DNA of 64,000 bases from Rotaria sordida (taxonomy: Eukaryota; Rotifera; Eurotatoria; Philodinida; Philodinidae). A program made the translations under genes and the position numbers. Positions 34,201 through 46,000 of the stretch are shown here, one piece after another (the first letter of the stretch is position 1; every line of letters starts with the position of its first letter). The notes under the pieces were generated by a model that saw only the letters and a program-made list of their open reading frames with translations, searched no databases and was not told the origin of the DNA. Where the stretch lies: the NCBI GenBank assembly GCA_905250125.1, contig CAJNOL010000207.1, positions 124,001 to 188,000 on the forward strand. Direction: 5' to 3'.

Positions 34201-36922
34201 TCTTTTGGAACACTTCTAGTTTGTATGTAGGAGACACTTCAGATCGAAATTCTGTACTTTGAGTGTTTGGTAAATCTCTTGTTATAAGAGATAAGCCTAG
34301 TAAAAATGCTCATAACTGAGGAAGAAAGATCTGTGAGTCCTTATCCTATTAGACCTTTTCTAGTCTCACTGGGTTCTACGCATTTGAAAAATATGGGTGT
34401 AAAAACTTTGAATCACTTGCAACGGTTTCTTCGTAAGAGAAAATCAATTACTTTATCTGTATTAATTCCAATTAAACTTCGTGTACGAATATTTAATTGA
34501 TTAAATACTTGTAACATGTTCTAGAACGAAAATCGTTTAGAAAAAAAAAATTAATTTCTTATCTTTCTCTCACTTCAATCTGAGCAACTAATTCTCGAGT
34601 TGGTGCAAGAATAATTGCAAATGGTGCATTTTCCACTTGTATTATACGATTTGATGATTTCCAATGAAGAAGTGATTCAATAAGAGGTACAAGATATGCT
34701 AATGTTTTTCCACCACCTTTTCAAAAATAAAAAAGAAACAAATTTATTTAAAATAATTGTAAAATGTTTTTTTTTAATTTTTTAACCAGTTTCAGCTGCT
34801 ACAATCATATGACGACCTTTTCGTAGTTCTGGAATAACACGTGATTGAGTTGAAGTAGGATTCTGAATATTGGCTTTTTTAAGCATTTCTATAAGTTCTG
34901 GTTTACAATCAAGTTGTTCAAATGTTTGAACTGTTGATTGAGTCCATGATGGATTTTTAAAATGATGATCAATAGTAAAAAAATCACCTTTTGATAATCG
35001 ATGTTGCCAAGCACCGGAAGCGACATTTTTTTCAGTCATATGTCGATATTGACGGCCTTAAAAAAAAAAGAACATTTTTTCCTATTAAAAAGAAACATAT
35101 GATCTTTTATCTTTCTATGTTTATAACAATTATAGCAAAGCAAAATGAATCTAAAAATATCGCTGTTTAAAATTCCACGTAATTCATCGTGAGTTTTTTC
35201 AATCGAATATGTGAACAAGGTTAAAATAAATTAAGTGTTGCCTAGTGGCAGATTCAATAGCCCGATATGTTCTCTACCGTTAATAGTAGCTGTAACTCTG
35301 AATAGCAGGCCAGCATGACACAGAATTCCTGTGTTCAGCTGCTTGAGCTCTTCACTATATACTAACTACAAAAGCAGGTGTACATAACATCGTAGTCAGC
35401 ATGCTATCAGATGAATGATCCGAGCTAAACAGCCATTAGTAACTTGTCCGAGGTTATTCCATGGTTGATAGCATTGAAGTTTGAACACAGTACTTTGTGA
35501 TCATGTACTGAATAACGAAGCTACTCAGCCATGATGCTCGCAGATATTCCAACTTCTCATAGATCATGACACATATCTTAGCAACGACAAATCACAGATG
35601 CGACAAACATCCCTAGCAGTGCTTTCCTCTCACACAGTGTGCATTTTTCGCACGCCAGATGGACATGCGAATTTCTACGCTCAGAAATGATTAGATATGA
35701 TGCAGAAAAACATTTTTTGAGAAGAAAAGTTTTTCGACAGAATGTTTTTGTATTATATATCATTCGATGCAGTTTATTGTGCTGATTCCGAGCATACTAT
35801 TTTTGTCGATAAAATATTTTTTCAAAGTCAAAAAGATTGAAAAACCTAGATATTTTAGAAGCCCACCATGCAGTCCGGCAATGTTTGCGCTAAAGGAGAT
35901 TAGAGGTAGTAGATAGAAGAACATTCTAGCAAATTTTGGAAAATGGATTGCTCGCTTTACGGAACTAGCAGTTCGGATGACACTATGGAGAAAAAGTATT
36001 ATTATTTTTTCTCATAAGTTAAACATGCAAATTGAAACATCTTTTTTTAGCATTGTATAAAGTTCAATTTGGAGAGTCAGAAAATGATATTTGATTTGTT
36101 TGTCGAATAGTTCAATTTTGTCAGATATCAATTTTCCTGATGACATCCAGATTCTCAGACTAACTTGTTTTTGAATTGCTTGGATGGTTGTAACAAAGTT
36201 ATCTGTATCATTAGATAGACAAGATTTTTAAGTATATTTAAATCTTGAAAAAGCTCAATTTTCATTTTTAGTTAAATGTCCGCGTAGATGCATACTGCTC
36301 CCCCCTCCTCCTCTGCACTATAGACTGTGACAGATGTTGCTGATATACGATTAAAGATCGTTTATCAACTACTTCCTTATTACATTTCTCGAGGATTAAG
36401 TACAAGGGTGTTGAACGAACGTCCGTCAAAATGGATACCATAAAACAATCTCCCTGCTATTAGCAAGAGCAGGTACATTGTGCTTCAGATTTTAATCCTG
36501 CAGAGATTGTTCTAACAGCTTTTTTGCCAGAATTCATTAGTTATAAATTACCTGGATAATGATTAAATCCAGAACGTTTACAAGCGATTACTGGTGATTG
36601 TGATCGATCCTATAAAAAAAAGTTTATATATATGAGTGATATCCATATAGATAAACTTACTCCAGATGGATCTTCTTCTTGTTCTTTTTTATAGATTTTC
36701 TTAGCTCGTTGTCGTTCAATATTTTTAATCATTGAATGTGGTACTGTTATTTGATTATTTGTTTCAATAGGATTCTATTTTATATTAAATAATTTTGAAA
36801 AATAAAATAAAAATATATTTATTTTTTAAACTTACAATACGATATGATGCTAAATTGATTAAAAATGCTTGATTATGATTTTTTATTAAAGCAGAAAATA
36901 ATCGTCGATAACAGACAATCAT
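31296..36922 (-). CDS. DDX28: DDX28-like DEAD-box RNA helicase (mitochondrial)
   Basis: Fourteen exons from ATG 36922 to the stop at 31296: 36836-36922, 36661-36774, 36552-36609, 34787-35056, 34574-34716, 34452-34520, 33826-33904, 33648-33775, 33475-33591, 33317-33413, 33113-33264, 31724-31816, 31515-31667 and 31296-31457, or 574 codons (573 aa; human 540). The motifs are in order: Q motif with NPTSTQSRVIP, motif I AETGGGKT (about 173-180), APTRELVAQ, STPG, DEAD (about 294-297), SAT (about 339-341), LIFCN, ATDIISRGVD and YIHRTGRVGR (about 486-495). The C-terminal FVSRPSEVTLAQKIE is specific to DDX28. Human DDX28 works in mitochondrial ribosome assembly, and the basic N-terminus here suits a mitochondrial presequence. 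ATG 36922 directly follows a TTTATTTTGAAG acceptor-like site 84 nt after the upstream gene's stop. Confidence 0.95.
31873..32810 (-). mobile_element. mariner-family DNA transposon, decayed, in DDX28 intron 11
   Basis: The terminal inverted repeats are TTGGATTGTAATAAGTTCTG at 31873 and its relative TTGGGTTGTAACATAAGTTC read inward from 32810, both running on to GAGAATTT; a TA follows at 32811. The minus strand reads mariner transposase pieces in order: CSPMIVDRCL, FLGRIITRDEKCFCYVNF (first catalytic D), QWSNPGQKPLPN, YFELLDTNQTVTGDVYSQQL, then FLHDNGRPYVANLTQNKI (second D) and a degraded HAPYVLEIKSD region for the third. Stops and frame changes and the 938-bp size (full length about 1.3 kb) show it is dead. 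DDX28 splices around it in frame. Confidence 0.9.
33953..34431. repeat. foldback element, family I, in DDX28 intron 6
   Basis: The arms pair from AAGTGATTCAGAGATTTTG, GATTCAGTGAGACTAGAAAA and CTTTCTTTCCGAGTTATGG on the left to CATAACTGAGGAAGAAAG, TTTTCTAGTCTCACTGGG and CAAAGTTTTTACACCC (as complement) on the right. It fills almost all of a 547-nt intron. The inner arm (CTAGTAAAAATGCTCATAACT...TTATCCTATTAGACCTTTTC) resembles the UNC93A-intron palindrome at 10367. Confidence 0.85.
35228..35550 (-). mobile_element. SINE-like element with tRNA-like RNA polymerase III promoter
   Basis: On the minus strand, TGGCTGAGTAG (35531-35521) fits the tRNA A box, and GTGTTCAAACTTC (about 35488-35476) fits the B box about 35 nt downstream. 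A second tRNA-like stretch (TTTAGCTCGGATCATTC) follows. The far end, GAATCTGCCACTAGGCAACA, recurs as GAATCTGCCACTAGGCACCA at 45714, so the tail is dispersed. This fits a dimeric tRNA-derived SINE inserted in DDX28 intron 3. It is not a functional tRNA gene, because no cloverleaf closes. Confidence 0.55.
35570..36320. repeat. dispersed 700-bp repeat, copy 1 (DDX28 intron 3)
   Basis: This stretch is similar in inverted orientation to 51330-52100. Shared blocks include TCATTTCTGAGCGTAGAAATTC, AAAAATGCACACTGTG, TTTGCGCTAA, TTCTATCTACTACC, TTTACGGAACTAGCAGTTCGGATGA, ATCAATTTTCCTGATGA and GATGCA (strand adjusted). There is no convincing coding frame. It may be part of an unclassified transposon. 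Confidence 0.7.
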
Positions 36923-37006
36923 CTTCAAAATAAATAAAAATTTTTTAAGAAGTTTTTTTTTTTTGTTTCTTTTATTTCTTTTTATTTTAACAAAAAACAA
37001 AAAATA

Positions 37007-40000
37007 TCAAATTAACAAAAACAATTCTAAATCATGTTTACGTAATTTTTCTTCAAGATTTTCTACAATATGTAATTTAACTTTTTTTAATTGACCAGTA
37101 TTATAAACACGATAGATTTGAAAATGTTGATTTATATCTGACAATGAACAACAATATTGTAATTCATTATATGTTATTGGTATTAATTGACGATTATTAC
37201 TTAAAGTACTTTTTACTTCAATATAAATTATTAGTTTTGATTTAAGATTTTTTATAATAAAATCATAGGGTTTTCCTTGTTCAAATTTTTCATTAAGCCA
37301 TATGATTTCAATTTCATTCAATTGAATTTTATCATGATATTTAGCATGAAGATATTCATTAACCCATTGTTCACCTGAAAAAATTTAATTTTAGATAGGT
37401 ATAAATGAGAAAAAAAAAATATATATATATATATTTACCCCATCGACCAATTTTTTCCAATGATTCTTTATTAGAACCAATTATTGAATCTCGATTAGCA
37501 AGTACTTGATGGGTGAGATCTTCAATATTAACATGTTTAGTGTGTTGTTCAATAGTTTCACAAGGCGTATCAATAATTACTGACAAGGCACCGGTACGAA
37601 TATTATCAAGTCGAGGAATCGAATCTTCTGTAAAGAAAATGATATAAAATGTTATTTAAAATGTTAAATAAAAAGTCGAAGCATATAACTTTTAAAGAAG
37701 GCAGCTGAGAAAAAGACTTTATAACTTTTGAACAAAAAGTCGTATCGGTCTGTGGTTTTCATCATTTAATAGAGGATGGTGTCGGGTACAACCCTATGTA
37801 TACGGAGGGTATTTTTCCAAAGTAGTGAATTTTCCAGAAAAGTTAGTCTTACATGTACTCGCTCTCATAAAAAAAACTCTAGCATCTCAAAAAAAGCAAA
37901 CTATCGAAGTTGCTTAGATACCATTTTGAAGAGAACGATTCAGGCTACAAAACTAGCGAAAAAAAACTTTCCAGGAAAATTCACAAATTTTCCTCTAATT
38001 TTGCCTACTAAAATTAGCTTGAAAAAGTACTTTGTTAAAACATCTCCCTTCCTTACATAGAGTTGTGCTTGACGCTGTCCTCTATTGAATGGTGAAAACT
38101 GCAAGTCGCTATGACTTTTCGTTTAAGAGTTATAAGCAATTTTTTCTGTCAGCTGTCTTCTTTAGAAATTTCGATACTAGTTGCGCGTGCTCGTATCTAG
38201 TCGCTAGTTATTACAAAAATTTCGGTCCGAACCAAAAGTCATACAGGACTTCCGGCGCAGGTTCCAATTCCTCTTATTAACTTCGCTAAAAACCAAAAAT
38301 CATATAAAAAGTTGGTATACTCCATAGTCCTTAGTACGATAGCGTAATCCATCGAATATGAGTACATACTCATACTAACTCACTCTTGATATTGTGGATT
38401 TCTAAATAGGTTGTTCAATAACCTAACCACTGAACATGTAGAAATCTTTTTTGTAAAAAGCAATATACTTTTAATAGTGTCATTTAGAACTGAGCCGTGC
38501 AGTGTAAACTAGTTCGGCGGGCTAGGCTCGATTCCATAGACGTCGAGCCTGCCAGACATTCGTAATTCTTAACCTGGACTATGAAAAGGTGGTTCGATTT
38601 CGAAGCCTGCTATTTGATCTCTCTAAATAGACAATCATCTAAGACTATCGAATTCAGAGATTATAAAAATAATAATCAATATGTTTTGATGAGAAAAATG
38701 AACATTAGAACATGAGAAAATATAATAGTCAAAGAATATATAAGAATAACTGCTTGACGATAAACTTTATTCATTGTATTTAAATTATTTATTCTTTACC
38801 GGAAGCACTTTGATGTTCAATAGATGAATTGGTAGTAATCGCGGAAGTTTCAGATGGATGTTTTTTTAATTCTTGTCGTCTTTTTTGTTTATAAGCACGA
38901 TATTGTTCTTGATTTTGAGCAACATTTTCAAGTAACATTCGAACTTTATTTTCATCTAAATATGATTATTTTTATTATATTATCTTAAAAAAAGAATTTT
39001 TCTTTCTTTAAATACCAATATTTGGTTCAATATGTTTTGATATTGATAGTATTTGCCATGGAATATCATCTGAATCTTTAAAATTTAAATCAAAATTTTG
39101 ATATTTAGCAAAAGTTTCAAGATTATTTTCTTCTTCATTATATAATAAATTCATAAAATTGCCAAGTGAACGTATTAAATCATCATTATGATAAGGTAGA
39201 AATATTCGAGCAAATGAATGAAATATATTTCGATAATATTTTAATTGTTGTGTCCATTCATGATGAATATAAAAAATCTTATGATTTTTATCATAATATG
39301 ATTTTTCTTCTTGAATTATACAAATAGATGAATCAAATTTAAATCGATAAATTAATTGAAGATAATCAACAATTTTAAATTGTATATTCATAAGTAATGA
39401 TGACATATTTATTGATTTTGTCCATTGATATGCATCAAAAAATTCTGAACGAGATTTCATAAATAATTGTATATATGGAATAAGTGGTGAAAGTAAATTT
39501 TGAATAAAAATTCCATTCGATGGATTTTCAATAATATGTTCAATTGTAATTGATGATGAAAGAGATTTTATATCACACATATTAAAAAATATTAAAGCTA
39601 GAGGAACAAAAAAAAAAACCAATAATAAAAATAATAATTATTTAGTCATTCATTTATGTACCTTCTGATGATGATATATCAATTAATGGAATATTTTTCA
39701 TATGAATAAATAATTCTCCAATATCATTAATATCAGATATCAATGGATTATCATTCAACGAAACCCAACGATGATCTCTTGTAGGAAAAATTGATTTATG
39801 AAATAGTTTATCTAAATTAAATTTCATGAGAAGAAGAATTATTCATTTTGAATATATATTGATGGTTCATAGGACTTATTGCCTGTCGAGGTTTTTTTTT
39901 CACAGAAAAATATAAAAATTGGTTCATCAACAAGATGAGAAAGAAACATTACTGTATCAGCCAACGATCTTTCTTTCAAATTCAACAAGTGTAATAATTT

Positions 40001-43000
40001 TTCAATCTACTTAGTCTTATGTATTGTGACTGACATTTTTTTGTAAATAATGAATATCTGAAGTATATTTCAATAAACAAAATATATGATTATGATATAG
40101 ACGAACACCATCTATGAATGCAATCAGTACAAATCTCGATAATCAATATCAAAGAGGCACTCACATTGTCGATTTCGATAGGTTTTCGCCAATATTGACG
40201 AAAGTACATGGGTACACTAGCGAAAGTCCTATTCACGAACTTCGGACAGTAAATCGTGTGCTCGTCTATTAATAACTTATTAATTGATATTTGTAAAAGA
40301 TGCGAACACTCCCCAGTTCTGGAATTGATACTATCAGCTCGCTGAGCTCAATCCACTGGTAGTATCAGTTCGTGCTTTGAAGGTATTCGCATCTTTTACA
40401 AATACTCCCTCTATTAATCTACTCTTAATCATAAGATAAAATCTGTAGCGACAGATCTTGTAAAGCAGTTTTTCGTGAAACATGATATAAAAGAAATATC
40501 GAAATATAGAAGGAAAAATTTGGACCATCCCTAATTCTTACTTTGTAAATCTTGTTTTTCTGTGAAATTATTCGATTGTTCACATAATTTTCCAATAGTT
40601 TTAAAAATTAAAAGTGCATCTTGAATAGTATTTTCTGTTGTTTCAAGTGATGAGATATGAACTAAAATAAAAAGAAAAATATCATGTTAATTTCAATTAA
40701 ATAATTTATAAAATTCATACCTAATAAATTAATATATTCTTCAATTGTTGGATTCAATGGAATAGAAAATGTATCAAGAAAAATTGATTTTTGTTCAGTA
40801 TAATAAGATTCGAGTAAATAATGATTAATTGTGTTCAAACACGAAGAATATTTAACAAAAAGATTCGTTGAATCATACCAACAAACTTCAGATATACTAA
40901 CAAATTTACCACGAACAATGCTTGTACAATCTACTGATGATAATGATGAAATTGGTACAAAAAAAATTGATTTATTATTAATTAATTCTCGTAATTCATT
41001 AATACTCATATTTTCATAGATATATTCATAAATATTATGCATATGAGAAAATGAAGTATAAAAAATTGAATTCTTACACCAATTAAGTAACATAGAAATA
41101 ACATCAGTTAATGTTATATGTTCAATAAGACCAATATCATTTGCAAATGATGAATTAAAATTAATATCAATATCAATATCAATATATTGAACATGTTGTC
41201 CAAAAAGTTGTTCAATTTGTTTTGTTTTTAAATAAATATTATTTGGTTTATCTAATTTATGAATTTGATTTAATTCAATATGTTCATTATAAGAATAAAA
41301 TATTTGAATTGTTGGTATCCATATAGATTCTTTTAAATGATTTAAAAATAATTCATTATTATGACATCTTGTATAAGTTTCTTGTAATGCTAAAAAAAGT
41401 TTTTTATTCATTGATATTGATTGAATTTGAATTAATGAATTAAATTGTTTATATGTTGAATCTTGAATTGGAAATAAAAAATTTGAAATACCTAATTCAG
41501 AAAAAAATTCATGCAATTTTTTACGATAATTTAATGATGAATTTTCAGGAATATATTCATCACTAATTAATATCCAATTATATGTATTGAAATCTTTGGA
41601 TAAATCATATGGATTACCATATTTTGGTGTAAAATAAATTGAATCATGTATGGGTTGTTTAAAATTATCATTTGTTAATAATTGAACAATTGATTTTAAT
41701 TGAGTCATATCAATATAATGATTCTAGAAAACATTTTTTTTTTAGACAATAACAAATTTGTTCATTGAGATATTAGTCAACTTCATTTCACTCAAATCAA
41801 ATATATTCGTCTCATATCAACTACGAACAATAATTCTTAATATTTTTTTCATTCGAGTAGTAAAAAATGCTTTACTTGTTATGTTTTATTTATACAATGG
41901 TATCAAAATGTTGATCGTATGACAAAAGAAAGCTGTTAGTAGAATTCGTGTGGGATTAAAATGTGAAACATGATATAACTGCTCTTATCAATCACAGAGA
42001 GATTGTTTTATTCAACCGATTTTGACATATATTTCTTCATCACCCTTTACTCAATATTTCAGAAATGCAATAAGTAGTTCATATATGAGAACAAGACAGT
42101 ATTGATATACGATCTGTAGGAAGCTGCAGGTCCTTTCGGATCTGGATCCGGACCCAATTGGGTCCAGGCCCAAAGTTTTATTTTTTTGTCGGGTCCAGGC
42201 CCAACCTTTTATTTTTTGTTGGATCGGGTTACATGTTTTTGTGGACCCGCTGCTCCCTAGATGAGAAGTACAGCAACAAGATATAACTGTATGGTGAATT
42301 TTTCCTCTGAGAATAACGAATAAATAGCTAAAACCTTAATCCTTTACTTGTTCATGTGCACGAAGGGTGCCAGGTATTAATGGAAAAAAACCTTCGATTT
42401 GGACTCAGTCGGGTGTGGGTCCACAAAAACGTGAATCCAAAGTAGATATAAAGGATTAATATTTATTATATTTATAGTCTTACCTGTTTTGACCATAGAT
42501 CAAAAATATACATAACATAAGCAATAAGAGTTTCAGATGATTTATTTTTCCATAAATATTCATTTTCAAAAATTGGATATATATGTTGTTCACAAATAGC
42601 TCGATGTGTTAAATGTTGTATTCCAAGTCGTTCAAGTAATGTTTGTATTTGAATTATTTCAATTGAATTTTTTTCTAAATTCATCCATAATTCTTCATTG
42701 ATAATCATTAAATCATTTTCAATTAATTTTGGTAATTGAATATTTTTCGATGGAAAAAAAATAATTTGTTTAATATGATTTAATGAAATAAATTCTTGAT
42801 AATTTTTTAATGGAAATATTTTTAATGATTGAATATGTTTTAAAACTTTTTGTTCATCATTTAAAGAAAGTTCATTTAAACATCGATATAAACAACAAAA
42901 CCATTTTGATAGAATTTTTTTATTTTCAATTGTTATTTCTTTAGTAAATATTTGTTTAATAAAATCAATTAATTCATTATGACCAAGACGATGTACACCA

Positions 43001-46000
43001 AGTTCATATAATTGTTTTTCATGTTCATATAAATCATCTTTTAAATAATATAAATTAAGATGATTATATAAAAGTTCTGGTGTTAAAATTTCTTTTATAG
43101 TTAAATCATTTATAAGTACACATTCATTTGGCATATGTAAATTATTATCATTAATAACCGGTAGAAATCGTCGAGAACGTAATAAATGAAGTATTTTTCG
43201 ACATACAGGTATAAAAAGATTATTACTATAAATTGAAATTTCATTTGGTAGAAAATAAAGAAATAAACGAAGAGGATCAATAGGTAAAGATGATTGTTCT
43301 TGATAAAAAATATCAAGTGATGAAAGAAATATAGATGGAATTTCATTAAGAAGAAATTGATTCCATATACTATCACTTAAAATATCTTGTCGTGATGATG
43401 GAATCTAAGTCAATTAATTATTTAAAAATTAAGAAAGCATATTAGAAAACTTACTTCAAAATCAGCTTGAATAATAAATGTAAAACCAAACTAAAAAAAT
43501 GAAAAAAAAGAAAGTTTTGGATCGGGAAAGAGGAAAGATTCCTTTAAATACTGGAATATATTGCGCCTTTAATCTGAACTAAAGTTCAAAATTTATTTAA
43601 ACCATTGGATTTATCTATTGATAGAATATAATACATTTTAAAGAAAGTCATAGTTCTGAAGAGTCAGCCTTTCGTTCTCGTTCTAACTCTCAGCTAAGTA
43701 TCTACTTTCAGCCTAGTTTCTTTTGTTTAATATAACAAAGTTTATTGAAAAATCCTGAAAGCTAAGGAAATGTAAATGATATGAATTTCATTAACATATT
43801 CACGATTAATACTATTAATTTCAAAATATTTTCTTACCGTTCTTAATGGTAAATAAGCATATACATCTTGTTTAGTTAATAGAATTTTTTCATTATTATT
43901 AATATTATGTAAAGGAAAAGCTAATGCTATTTCAGTTGCTTCAATAGTATCATCGAAATTTGTTTTAATTTCATTTGGAATAATTAATTGTTTTTTAATA
44001 ATAAACCATTTTTCAATAATTTGTTCACAATGTATTTCAACAATATTTGTATTAGACATATCAATACGTTCATAGATTTGTTTGGAATTTATTAAACGAT
44101 TATGAATAGTTATTGAACGAAGACGATTTAAAAAAAGTAATAATGATGGACGTATATCATGAAAACTTTCTGTTAATGAACGTGATTTATGTTTTTGCAT
44201 TTCATTTTCTGATTTTAATGGTAAACATATTCGTGTTGTCCAATTTAAATATTCATTATCTTTAATTTCATTTTCTATCCAATTCGGTAATATATATCCT
44301 ATTGAATCATTAGATGCATCAAAACAAATTTGGTAACCATTAGAATAAATTTCTGGACGATTACTACAAATGACAAAAAAAAAAAAAAACTTTCATAAGT
44401 GGATTAACAAATTTTTGATCAATTCTTCGATTCTCTCTATTAAAAATCAACTTACCAAACAGTAAAAACTGATTTAAAACCAATACCTTTTTGTCCAATA
44501 TAACCTTGTTTATGTTTACCTTTAGTTGATTTACCAATATCACATAATGCTTGAATATTATTTTCTTGAAATCCAATTTCATTATTATATATATTAATTG
44601 AATTAGAATCAATAACAAAAACTAAACTAGGTTTTTGAATATATTGATTATCATCAGCATTTTGAATTAATTCAAGTACAAAATGCATATCACTATTATA
44701 TAATTCTTTTGAAAGACGTTCTAATGATCGACCAATAAGTAATTTTAATTGATTAGTTAAATATTGACTTTCATTTGAAAGATTTAAACCAATACCAAAT
44801 TTCTCTCGACGAATACGATCAATTAAATCATAAGGATGATGATGATTATTATTATTATTATTATTATTAGTAGAAAATATTTGTTCAACTTTTGAAACTA
44901 TTGAAGATGTTACACAACTTGGAATTGACAAAGATAAATTTTTTTCTTCTTGAATTTTAATTGATGATTCAATTTTTATTTTATCTATTGACCATTCAGT
45001 AAATCCTAATTGTTGTCCTAATTGAATAAATCGTATGAATATATTTGGATCTTGTTTATTAATTGTTTTCCATAATATTTCACGTATTTTTATTTGACTA
45101 CCTTCAAGTTTAATTAATGATTGAAAAAAAATTCGTTCAATAATTGATGAAAGAAGAAGAAATGGTATACGAAGAAAAATATGTATAAGAAAATTATATA
45201 ATCGATTATCAAGTGTTATAGTCAAGAAAAATGTATGTACGATATTTGAAAGAAGAGATAATGGAGCATTATTTATTGAACCATATTGAACAAGTATTGA
45301 GACAAGATGTCCAGAAGTTAAGATTGGATCATAATTATAAAGAGATTCTTTGAATAGTTCAAGTGTAGAATTTGAAGATAATTTAAGAAATGTAACATGA
45401 TCAACTTCAAGTATTGAAATCATATGTCGAGTGAGAAATGCTTTCAAATTACCTAATATTGAACGAAAATGTAAATTCCATTGTGTATCAAAATGAAGAT
45501 TTCCAAGAAGTGGACATTGATTAATAGCATTTAAAGCTTGTTGTTCAACATCTAAACAATTTTTATCAATAATTATCTAAGAAAATATTCTTAATCATCT
45601 GACATTATATCAAATGAGTTGTTCTAGATTAAACTTTCAAATATTTTCAATATCAAAAACAACATCCTTTATTCTAATATCGTTAAGGACAGTCAGGGAA
45701 GATATCGAGCTAGTGAATCTGCCACTAGGCACCACTTCATACTGTAAGGTAGGGATACTTTTCCATTTCCTTATTCGATGGTACTTTGAGGATTAGAAAG
45801 AGAGAATTAGTCATTTTGTAGTTCTTGAAACGTTCTACTTTTTAGCTACAATTCAAAGTTTTTTATATCGAAATGTGAACTATAGGAAATATAAGTTTCG
45901 TTTTTTGAAAATTTTCGAAAATCGCTATTACGTATCAGCAGTTTTAAGTATTTAGAAAAATTCTCAAAAGTCGATCAGAACTGAATTTTTCATCCGAATG

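Noticed and set aside
35470..35550. tRNA gene on the minus strand
   Set aside because: A- and B-box-like motifs are present but no cloverleaf or anticodon stem can be closed, so I call it SINE-like.
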